Assembly: GCA_003247575.1 (NCBI GenBank)
Contig: QJZC01000032.1
Location: forward strand, 25,971 to 89,970
Reading direction: 5' to 3'
Source: Pseudomonadota bacterium
GTDB taxonomy: Bacteria; Myxococcota_A; UBA9160; SZUA-336
Length of the DNA stretch: 64,000 bases
Both the position numbers and the translations under genes were made by a program. Shown here in pieces: positions 17,138 to 24,630 of the stretch; positions within the stretch are counted from its first letter, which is position 1; each line of letters starts with the position of its first letter. The notes below the pieces were generated by a model. It had not been told where the DNA came from, searched no databases, and was given only the letters and a program-made list of their open reading frames with translations.

Positions 17138-19762
17138 TTGGCGACGCCGCGCACGGTCCCAGCCGATACATCGAAGCGCGAGCTCGAGCTGCCCCGCGAC
17201 TGCCCGCCGCTCACGATCGGGGGTGAGAACTCGGATCTCGTCGTAGACGCGCGTGCCTCGGCGTGTGCACGCATCACCAGTGAGGCGGGCGCCTGGCAGA
17301 TCGAGCCGATGGGATCCGGCCCCCGTATCCTCGTGAACGAGCGAGCGTTGGCCGCGCGGCGTCCGCTGGCAGTCGGCGATGAGCTACGCATTGGAGCCAG
17401 CGTGGTCCACGTGCAGGCCGGCGCAGCTGGGCTGCGCCTCCGGTTCGAGCTGCCGGAGCAGGCGACGTTGCCGCCCGCGAGCTCGCTGTCGCGTCCCCAG
17501 ACGAACGCACCTCCCCCCGGGGCAACGGCGCAGAGCGGTGGCTCGGTGCGGGCTCAGCCGTATGCGCCGGGTCCGCGGGCTCTCGCAGGTCGGCACTCCG
17601 ACGGAAGTCCGAGCAGCACAGCGAGCGTGTCGTCGAAGCGCGCCCCTCCGACCTCCGCTACGGGGACCCCTGCCACCGTCGTCTCCGATGTCGTCGTCCC
17701 AACCGACTTTCGCCCGTTCCAGCTCGGCGTGCGGACTGCGCGCGGCGCAGCGCCTTGGAGTGCGCGGCGAGCTGCGGTTTTGGGTGCCGTATCGCTCGGG
17801 GCCCTCTCGCTACTCGCTGCAGCGTGGTTCGCCTTCACGTCGGTGCCTGTGCGAGTGATCGTAGAGCCCGTCCCCGACGCGCTGTCCCTCTCCGGGCGCT
17901 GGCCGATCTTGAAGCTGGGCTCGTTCTTTCTGTTGCAGCCGGGTGAGTACACCGTCGAGGCGGAGCTCGAAGGCTACGAGCTGCGCGGTCAGTCGCTCAC
18001 GGTCGAGCGTGGAGACCGCCAGCGATTTGCCTTCGCGATGACCCGCCGTCCGGGGCGGGTGAGCGTCCTGGCAGAGCCGGAGGGAGCGAGCATCTTCATC
18101 GACGGGGAGCGGGTCGGCGAGGCGCCACTGATCGACTTCGAGCTGGCCTCGGGCACGCACCAGCTGCGCCTCGAAGCTGCGCGCTACCTGGACCTCGAGC
18201 AGCCGATCGAGATCCAGGGGGGCGATCGTGTAGAGCGTCTAGAGCTCGAGTTGATCCCGAACTGGGCCGAGGTGTCGATCCGTACCTCGCCGAGCGGCGC
18301 GGAGCTCTCGATCGACGGGAACCCGGTGGGCGAGAGCCCTCGGAGCCTGGCTCTCGAAGCGGGAGCCCATACCCTGCGGGCGTCGCTCGCTGGCTACAAG
18401 ACGCACGAGCGCGAGCTGATCGTGGTGGCGCGCCAGCCTCAGATCGTGCCCGAGATCGTTTTGGCGCAGCGCGACGGCCGCTTGCGCGTAGTGAGCGAGC
18501 CCGCGGGTGCCTCCCTGACGATCGATGGAACCTATCGCGGGAAGACTCCCGTCGAGGTCGAGGTCGAGCCCGGTCGCGAGCATCGGCTGCGGCTGTCGAA
18601 GGTGGGCTACCGATCCGTCGCGCGGGAGCTGGACGTGGCCTCGGCGGCGAGCGAGGAGATCTCGATTCGGCTCACCGCCGAACTCGGTCGGATCGATCTG
18701 CGCGCGACTCCCGCCGACGCGGAAGTGTTCGTCGACGGCCGGTCGCGCGGAATCGCTCCCGATCGCATAGAGCTTTCAGCGGAGCCGCACGAGATCGAGC
18801 TGCGGAAGGAGGGATTCGAGGCCGTGAGTGTGCGCGTGACTCCGCGCGCCGGGCTCACGAAGCGGGTCGAGCTCACCATGCAACCCGAGCCGCCGAAGTC
18901 GGTCGGCCCTGCGCAAGAGCGTCCGCAGCGGCTCGCCGACAAGCTGCGGACGAGCCTCGATCAGGAGCTGGTCCTGTTCCGCTCGCCCGGACCCTTCGAG
19001 ATGGGTTCCGGCCGCCGTGAGCAGGGCCGGCGTTCGAACGAGACGCAGCGGCCCGTGGTGCTCGAACGCAGCTTCTATCTCGGAACGCGCGAGGTCACCA
19101 ACCGCGAGTTTCGCAGCTTCGCCCCGACACACGACTCCGGGGAGTTCCAGGGTGTCTCCCTCAACGAGGATTCCCAGCCGGCGGTGCGCGTTTCGTGGGA
19201 GCAGGCGGTGCAGTTTTGCAACTGGCTGAGCGCGCAGGAATCGCTTCCGCCCGCGTACGAGCAGCGGGCTTCGGGGTGGGTGCTCGTGCAGCCGGTGACC
19301 ACCGGCTACCGGCTGCCGACCGAGGCGGAGTGGGCTTTCGCGGCGCGCAATGCCGGCTATCCCGCACAACAGCGCTACCCATGGGGGAACGCGTTGCCTG
19401 TCGCGTCCAAGTCAGGGAATTATGCAGACAAGAGTGCGGACAGCCTGGTTGCCAACGTGCTGCGCAGTTACGACGATGGCTATGCGGGTACCGCTCCCGT
19501 GGGGAGCTTCCCGCCGAGCCCGGCGGGTCTGTACGACGTCGGGGGCAACGTCGCCGAGTGGGTGTCGGACTTCTACGCCATCCGGCCGCCGCGCGAACAG
19601 ACCGACCCGAAGGGGCCGAGTACAGGCACCGCCCGTCTGATCCGTGGGTCGAGCTGGAAACACGCGAGCCTTACACAGCTGCGGCTGGCATACAGAGATT
19701 ATGGGCAGGAAGGTCGTGAAGATGTCGGATTCCGAATCGCGCGCTATGCCACCGAGCAGTAG
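17138..19762 (+). CDS. FHA-like/TM/PEGA-repeat/SUMF1-domain membrane protein
   Basis: An 874-residue protein that starts directly after the kinase stop with TTG. Residues 20-95 are a degenerate FHA-like fold, 110-200 a disordered linker, 212-232 a transmembrane helix. Outside the membrane are about five PEGA-like repeats (238-583), recognised by recurring SIxIDGxxxGxxP and LEAGxHTLRASLxGY. Residues 614-870 are a SUMF1/FGE-like domain with RLPTEAEWAFAAR, YPWGN, VGGNVAEWVSDF and RLIRGSSW. The catalytic Cys pair of true formylglycine-generating enzymes is absent where RGSSWKHASLTQLRLAYRDY lies, so it is probably a binding domain, not an enzyme. The protein likely links cytosolic phospho-signals to the periplasm. 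Confidence 0.88.
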   Translation: MATPRTVPADTSKRELELPRDCPPLTIGGENSDLVVDARASACARITSEAGAWQIEPMGSGPRILVNERALAARRPLAVGDELRIGASVVHVQAGAAGLRLRFELPEQATLPPASSLSRPQTNAPPPGATAQSGGSVRAQPYAPGPRALAGRHSDGSPSSTASVSSKRAPPTSATGTPATVVSDVVVPTDFRPFQLGVRTARGAAPWSARRAAVLGAVSLGALSLLAAAWFAFTSVPVRVIVEPVPDALSLSGRWPILKLGSFFLLQPGEYTVEAELEGYELRGQSLTVERGDRQRFAFAMTRRPGRVSVLAEPEGASIFIDGERVGEAPLIDFELASGTHQLRLEAARYLDLEQPIEIQGGDRVERLELELIPNWAEVSIRTSPSGAELSIDGNPVGESPRSLALEAGAHTLRASLAGYKTHERELIVVARQPQIVPEIVLAQRDGRLRVVSEPAGASLTIDGTYRGKTPVEVEVEPGREHRLRLSKVGYRSVARELDVASAASEEISIRLTAELGRIDLRATPADAEVFVDGRSRGIAPDRIELSAEPHEIELRKEGFEAVSVRVTPRAGLTKRVELTMQPEPPKSVGPAQERPQRLADKLRTSLDQELVLFRSPGPFEMGSGRREQGRRSNETQRPVVLERSFYLGTREVTNREFRSFAPTHDSGEFQGVSLNEDSQPAVRVSWEQAVQFCNWLSAQESLPPAYEQRASGWVLVQPVTTGYRLPTEAEWAFAARNAGYPAQQRYPWGNALPVASKSGNYADKSADSLVANVLRSYDDGYAGTAPVGSFPPSPAGLYDVGGNVAEWVSDFYAIRPPREQTDPKGPSTGTARLIRGSSWKHASLTQLRLAYRDYGQEGREDVGFRIARYATEQ

Positions 19763-20075
19763 AACGTGCTGGACGCGCGCGCTGGTGCGCGGCTGGGACG
19801 CGGTTCTGCGCGTCAGTCTAGTCGCTACCATCGGGTGGACGTTGGGGACCGGTTACGTGCGTGCGCAGCTTCCGGGGCCGAGCGAGGATCGGGCAGCGGT
19901 GCCCTCCGACGAGGGGTCTGCGGGGGCTTCCGACCCTCGAGCCGTGAGGGAGGCGACTGAGGCGACGGATGCGCCTGCGGAAGCGAAGCCGCGTGCGACG
20001 GAGTCCGAGGATCGATTCGAGCCCTCGGAAGAGGTCGCGCCCCAGAACGACATTCCATTCCCGGTGGACATTTGA
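19722..20075 (+). CDS. Small single-span protein of unknown function within the operon
   Basis: A 117-residue protein whose start overlaps the end of the previous gene by 41 bases. GGAAGG lies seven bases before ATG 19722, which decides this start over the longer frame opening at 19644. One hydrophobic segment (about residues 26-50, LRVSLVATIGWTLGTGYVRA) is either a signal peptide or an anchor. The rest is acidic, Pro/Ala/Glu-rich and probably disordered, ending NDIPFPVDI. No family is recognised. The position just before the channel gene suggests an accessory subunit. Confidence 0.65.
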   Translation: MSDSESRAMPPSSRTCWTRALVRGWDAVLRVSLVATIGWTLGTGYVRAQLPGPSEDRAAVPSDEGSAGASDPRAVREATEATDAPAEAKPRATESEDRFEPSEEVAPQNDIPFPVDI

Positions 20076-20096
20076 GCCGATTGCGAGGGAAGTTTC

Positions 20097-20891
20097 GTGC
20101 TGAAGAGGTTACCCACCGAGTTCATCTTTCAGGTCTTCGCGTTGCTGGTGGCGGTCGTGCTGGTGCATACCGCCTACGTCGCGTTGGTGCGACCTCAAGC
20201 CGCCAGCACGCTCGAGGCGCAAGCGCTCCGGATCGAGCAGGACGCCGGCTATGTTCCCGAGCAGACGATCGCCGTGGTGATCAAGGACTACGAGCAGGAG
20301 GCCTGCTTCATACTGCTGCTCTGGGCTCTCGCAATCATGGGCTACAAGGCGATGGAGCTCGTGCGCGAGCGGGGTGTTCTCGAGTCCGAGCTGATCCCGC
20401 TCGGTGATGGCATCAAGATCCTACCCGAAGATACGCGTGAGTACGCGCGTCAGCTCCAGGCGTTTCCTGAAGAGGTGCGCCAGTGCCTGTTGCCCCGGGT
20501 TCTGCTGGCCGGGTTGCAACGCTTCGAGTCGACGCGGAACGTCCAGGACGTGTCGGCGCTCGCAGAGAATCTGTGCAATGGCGAGGGTGATCGACTCGAG
20601 TCCGAGCTGTCGATGATTCGCTACATCGCGTGGGCGATCCCTTCGCTCGGGTTCATCGGGACGGTGCGCGGAATCGGCAGCGCACTCGGCCAAGCGCACC
20701 AAGCCATGAGTGGTGACATCAGCAACGTGACACAGAGCCTGGGCGTGGCGTTCAACTCCACCTTCGTCGCTCTGGTCCTGAGCATCGTGCTCATGTTCCT
20801 GATCCATCAGCTCCAGGCCTCGCAGGAACGTCTCGTGCGCGAGACGCGCAATCAGCTCGATCAGCGCTGGATTCATCACTTCAGAGTTTAG
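20097..20891 (+). CDS. MotA/TolQ/ExbB-family proton channel subunit
   Basis: A 264-residue inner-membrane protein with four predicted helices: about 9-31, 68-88, 175-195 and 217-237. The C-terminal pair carries the family core, with IPSLGFIGTVRGIGSAL and SLGVAFNSTFVALVLSIV, the latter including the Thr typical of the proton path. Family members form a pentamer around two copies of a one-helix partner (ExbD, TolR or MotB). No ordinary ExbD/TolR gene is adjacent. The likely partners are the two VWA proteins encoded 1.4-3.3 kb downstream, which have the right N-terminal helix. GTG 20097 is preceded by GAGGGA. The long first loop (about 90-170) is cytosolic. Confidence 0.88.
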   Translation: MLKRLPTEFIFQVFALLVAVVLVHTAYVALVRPQAASTLEAQALRIEQDAGYVPEQTIAVVIKDYEQEACFILLLWALAIMGYKAMELVRERGVLESELIPLGDGIKILPEDTREYARQLQAFPEEVRQCLLPRVLLAGLQRFESTRNVQDVSALAENLCNGEGDRLESELSMIRYIAWAIPSLGFIGTVRGIGSALGQAHQAMSGDISNVTQSLGVAFNSTFVALVLSIVLMFLIHQLQASQERLVRETRNQLDQRWIHHFRV

Positions 20892-20902
20892 AGAGGCTCG
20901 AT

Positions 20903-22279
20903 GTGTCGAAATGGGTGATCGAAATCAACGATGCCGCCCTCGAGCTCTCTGGTGAGGAAGGCGTCGTGGCCGTAGAGCCCGGCTTCGCGTTGATCGAAGG
21001 AGATTCGATCCAGACGGGGAGCGCGGCCCGCGCACGTGCGCGCTTGTTGCCGCGACAGATCTACAGCGACTTCTGGTCGAACCTGGGTACCGGGCCGATC
21101 TCGGACCCGCGCGGCCAGGGGAGGAGCGCTGCGGACTTGGCGTACGTTCAGCTCTCCGATCTCTGGAGCCGCGTTGGTGCCCCTGGGGACGACGTCGCGC
21201 TCGCGGTTCCTGGGGATCTCGATCCAGAACGCCTGGGTCTCCTGCTCGGCATCGCTAGGGCTGCAGAGATCCCGGTGCGCGCGATCATGCGGGTGTCCCT
21301 GCTCTGTGCAGCGGGCCCGCGCTCGGGGATGCGGCTGCTGCACCTCGATGCCGGCTTGCACCGCAGCGTGTCGGTCGAGATTGCGCAGACCGGAGGAGCC
21401 TCCGAGGCGGCTCTCCGTCGCTGCGCCCTCGGCCTCGAGACGTTGCACCAGACATGGCTCAAGTACGTGACGGCGCGCTTCATCGAGACGACGCGCTTCG
21501 ATCCGAGCCATACGGCGCGGAGCGAGCAGGCGCTCTACGATCAGCTTCCGCACTGGGTCGCAGCGCTCTGCGACGAGGCGGCGATCAAGGTCGTGCTCGA
21601 TACCAGCGGCTCGCCGGTCGAACTCGAGCTGTCGCGCGGCGAGCTCGTAGCCGCGGCCGCGAGTTACTACGCCGAGCTTCGCGACCTGATCGATCCCACG
21701 CGAGAGGGCGGCGAGCCCGTGGGGGTCTTCGTCAGTCCACGCCTTGCGCAGCTTCCGGGACTCTGCCCGGCACTTCTCGAGCTCGAGGGCGTAGAGGTGA
21801 TTCCGGTGGCTGCGTCGCGAGTGGCGCTAGCGGCGTTCGAGCGGCTCGAGGAGCTCGAGCCGACGCAGCTCCAGACGAGGGCCGACGACGTGCGGCTGCT
21901 GACCTGCCTGTCCTGGCCAGAGGCCGCTGCTGTGCCGACACAGCCGGCCCGGCCCGTGCCCGCGCGTGAGCTGCCCACGCACATCGTGCTCGCTGGCTTG
22001 GCGCACCCCATCCCCGCCGCTGGGCTCGTGCTCGGCAGCGAGCCCCCTCTGGGGGAAGCGGGCTTGCGCGTGACGGCCGGCGCCGGAATCTCGCGCAGCC
22101 ATTGTGCACTCACCCTCGCAGGCGAGCAGCTGCTCCTGCGGGATCTGAGCCGCTACGGCACGTTCGTGAACGATCAGCCCATCGAGGGCGAGACGCAGTT
22201 GCGAGCGGGAGATCGGATCCGGATCGGTACGCCGGGGATCGAGTTGCTCGCTGTCGCGATCGCAGGGCCCTGCACATGA
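20903..22279 (+). CDS. FHA-domain protein with an unidentified, possibly actin/Hsp70-like N-terminal region
   Basis: A 458-residue soluble protein. The last ~85 residues form a clear FHA domain: LGSEPPLGEAGLRV, then SRSHCAL, then DLSRYGTFVND, ending with AGDRIRIG. This keeps the Ser-Arg-x-His and Thr/Asn phosphothreonine-binding signature. The first ~340 residues look like an alternating alpha/beta fold with ALIEGDSIQTG near the N-terminus, IKVVLDTSGSPVELELSR and EPVGVFVSPRL. These faintly recall degenerate Hsp70/actin-type ATPases, but I cannot show an ATP site. GTG 20903 has GAGAGG six bases before it. Its stop overlaps the next start (ATGA). It is the best candidate reader for kinase-phosphorylated partners. 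Confidence 0.8.
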   Translation: MSKWVIEINDAALELSGEEGVVAVEPGFALIEGDSIQTGSAARARARLLPRQIYSDFWSNLGTGPISDPRGQGRSAADLAYVQLSDLWSRVGAPGDDVALAVPGDLDPERLGLLLGIARAAEIPVRAIMRVSLLCAAGPRSGMRLLHLDAGLHRSVSVEIAQTGGASEAALRRCALGLETLHQTWLKYVTARFIETTRFDPSHTARSEQALYDQLPHWVAALCDEAAIKVVLDTSGSPVELELSRGELVAAAASYYAELRDLIDPTREGGEPVGVFVSPRLAQLPGLCPALLELEGVEVIPVAASRVALAAFERLEELEPTQLQTRADDVRLLTCLSWPEAAAVPTQPARPVPARELPTHIVLAGLAHPIPAAGLVLGSEPPLGEAGLRVTAGAGISRSHCALTLAGEQLLLRDLSRYGTFVNDQPIEGETQLRAGDRIRIGTPGIELLAVAIAGPCT

Positions 22280-23361
22280 GGCGGCGGCCGATCAACGTGT
22301 TGAGTCTGTCGTTTCTCGACGTCATGAGCTGTGGCTTCGGTGCCGCGGTCCTGTTCTTCGTCATCATCACGGCGATCTCGGATCAGTCGCCGGCGGCTGC
22401 CATGACCTCGACAGGCGACCCCGAGCTGCGTGCAGAGCGCATGCGCGCGGTGCGCGACTTGGCTCGGGTGCAGTTCGAGCTCGAAGAAGCCGAGCGCGAG
22501 CAGTCGGCGGCGGCTGCGGACTCGCAGCGACTGGTCTCCGCCATCGAGGCTCAGAGCAAGCGCCTGTCGATTCTCGAAGACGATACACTCGCGCAGCAGG
22601 AGCGGATCGAGAAGCTCAAGGCGGACCTCGAGGCGCGCGAGAAACAGAACGAACGCCTGTCTGCAGCGAGTGTTACGCCGGATCGCGATGCAGCTTCGCT
22701 GACCCGTTTCGCGGGCGATGGCCGCCGGCAGTACCTGACCTCGCTCAAGCTCGACGGGCGCCGGCTGCTGATCCTGGTCGATACCTCCGCGAGCATGCTC
22801 GATCAGACGATCGTGAACGTGCTGCGGCGTCGAAACATGGAGCGCTCGCGGCAGCTCCAGGCGCCCAAGTGGAAGCGTGCTGTGGCGACGGTTGCCTGGC
22901 TGGCAGCGAACATCGAGCCAGGTACGCAGTTTCAGATCTACAGCTTCGACACCGAGGCGAGGCCCGTTCTCGAGGACACAGCCGGCAACTGGATCGAGGC
23001 TGGAGACGGGACGGATCTGCAGCGAGCCGTCGACGCACTGCGAGCCACGGTGCCCTCGGGTGGGACGAACTTTCATGCAGCGTTCGACGTCGCGAAGCAG
23101 CTGAATCCGAAGCCGGACAACATCTTCTTCCTGGTCGATGGTCTGCCGACGCGCGGGCGCGGGGCTCCCACGGCATCGACCGTGAGTGCGAAGCAGCGCC
23201 TCGATCACTTCCGGAACGCAGTCGGCGGACTGGGACAGAGCGCGCCGTTCAATGTGATCCTCTTCCCGATGGAAGGGGATCCGCTGGCAGCCGGTGCCCT
23301 CTGGGAGCTCGCGCAGGTGACCGGCGGCTCGTTCATGGCCCCTTCGAAGGATTGGCCCTGA
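22276..23361 (+). CDS. VWA protein with MotB/ExbD-like N-terminal helix (VWA-1)
   Basis: A 361-residue protein starting at an ATGA overlap with the FHA gene. After a basic N-terminus, residues 10-33 form one helix containing FLDVMSCGFG; Asp15 lies at its start, as in MotB and ExbD. A coiled coil (about 52-120, Glu/Gln/Leu-rich) follows. A VWA domain (about 145-355) has the MIDAS motif DTSASM, then a conserved Thr in SGGTNFHAAF and Asp in FLVDGLP, so metal binding looks intact. Predicted topology is N-in, VWA in the periplasm. I infer it is a stator-type partner of the channel protein at 20097, with a ligand-binding VWA head where MotB has a peptidoglycan domain. Confidence 0.85.
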   Translation: MRRRPINVLSLSFLDVMSCGFGAAVLFFVIITAISDQSPAAAMTSTGDPELRAERMRAVRDLARVQFELEEAEREQSAAAADSQRLVSAIEAQSKRLSILEDDTLAQQERIEKLKADLEAREKQNERLSAASVTPDRDAASLTRFAGDGRRQYLTSLKLDGRRLLILVDTSASMLDQTIVNVLRRRNMERSRQLQAPKWKRAVATVAWLAANIEPGTQFQIYSFDTEARPVLEDTAGNWIEAGDGTDLQRAVDALRATVPSGGTNFHAAFDVAKQLNPKPDNIFFLVDGLPTRGRGAPTASTVSAKQRLDHFRNAVGGLGQSAPFNVILFPMEGDPLAAGALWELAQVTGGSFMAPSKDWP

Positions 23362-24398
23362 TGGCGCGCCAGCGCAGAACCGTCGAGGTCTTCAACCTGG
23401 CCTTCCTCGACTGCATTTGTTGCGGCTTTGGCGGGATCGTACTGCTGCTGTGCATGGTCAAGATCTACCAGCCGCGAGCTGAGCAGGTCGCGGGGCCCAG
23501 CAGTGAGGTGGCGATCGAAGCGCCTGCGGTCGACCTCGAACGGATTCGCTCGCAGACACAGGCCGTCGAGCTCGAGCTCGAGCGGGTCCGTGGCCAGCTC
23601 GCGGAGACGACCTCGCGCAATGCGGTCCTGCGCGGCGACCTCTCCAAGCTCAGCGGACAGTTCGCCGCATCGAGCAATCGCTCGAGCATCGCCTCGAAGC
23701 TCGAGGGCGACATGGCTCGGGCACTCCAGAAGCTCACTGACGAGATGAAGCGCCTCTACGGTGATGAGCTCGTCGTGGTTCAGAATGCCGAGGGTGTGGG
23801 AGGAATCCCCGTAGACAGCGAATACGTAATCTTCGTGATCGATACCTCGGGCAGTATGCAGCGCTTTGCGTGGGATCTCGCTCGGCAGAAGCTGGCCGAG
23901 GCGCTCGATGTCTATCCGCAGGTCAAGGGGCTGCAGATCATGAACGACATGGGCAGCTACATGTTCTCGAGCTACGCAGGGAAGTGGATTCCGGATACGC
24001 CAGAGCGTCGCAAGGTGATCCTCGAGCGGATGCGGTCCTGGGCGCCCTTCAGCAACAGCAGCCCGGTCGAAGGGATTCGCGCCGCAGTCCGAACGTTCTA
24101 TGCACCGGATCGCAAGATCAGCGTCTACGTGTTCGGTGACGACTTCAGCGGGGGCTCGCTCGAGCGCGTGGTGACGGCCGTGGATGCGATCAATCGGGCG
24201 GATGCCACGAACGGAGCCCGCGTGCGAATCCATGCGGTGGGCTTTCCGGTGCAGTTCAAGGTCGCGGCCGGAAATGCCCAGAACGGTCTTCGTTTCGCGC
24301 ATCTGATGCGTACCCTGTGCGAGCGGAATGGGGGGACGTTCATCGGGCTTCCCTACGCGAGCACGACCGACGCGCTCCCGATCCAGCTGCCCTTCTAG
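23361..24398 (+). CDS. VWA protein with MotB/ExbD-like N-terminal helix (VWA-2)
   Basis: A 345-residue paralogue-like protein whose ATG shares one base with the stop of VWA-1 (TGATG). The N-terminal helix (about 12-34) carries FLDCICCGFG with Asp17, matching the FLD-x3-CGFG motif of its neighbour. Residues about 50-110 form a short coiled coil. The VWA domain begins at YVIFVIDTSGSM, with VYVFGDDF near its centre, so MIDAS residues are largely kept. Outside the motif the two VWA proteins differ clearly, suggesting an old duplication with distinct binding roles or a heterodimer. This is the last gene of the operon; the next start is 232 bases away. Confidence 0.85.
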   Translation: MARQRRTVEVFNLAFLDCICCGFGGIVLLLCMVKIYQPRAEQVAGPSSEVAIEAPAVDLERIRSQTQAVELELERVRGQLAETTSRNAVLRGDLSKLSGQFAASSNRSSIASKLEGDMARALQKLTDEMKRLYGDELVVVQNAEGVGGIPVDSEYVIFVIDTSGSMQRFAWDLARQKLAEALDVYPQVKGLQIMNDMGSYMFSSYAGKWIPDTPERRKVILERMRSWAPFSNSSPVEGIRAAVRTFYAPDRKISVYVFGDDFSGGSLERVVTAVDAINRADATNGARVRIHAVGFPVQFKVAAGNAQNGLRFAHLMRTLCERNGGTFIGLPYASTTDALPIQLPF

Positions 24399-24630
24399 AG
24401 GTGGGTGGGTGCGAGCATCGCGTGCGAACAGGTCGCCGTTGCCGGCGGGATTCCGGGCGCCTTCGCGGCGTCGGGGCGGTATGATCGAGGCCGAGGGACC
24501 CCCACCGCTGTCCTCGACCGTCGGTGGGGACCGCTGCCCGTGCTCAGCTACAGACGCAGACGGGATCACAGCTATGGACGCGATTCCGCGACACGCGGGA
24601 TCGCAGTTGCCCACGAGGAGAAGCAGCCGA

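Noticed and set aside
12418..24398. Type VI secretion or Zorya system
   Set aside because: Kinase/FHA or channel genes fit in part, but no Tss genes, no PP2C, no helicase or nuclease and no OmpA-type ZorB lie in the operon.
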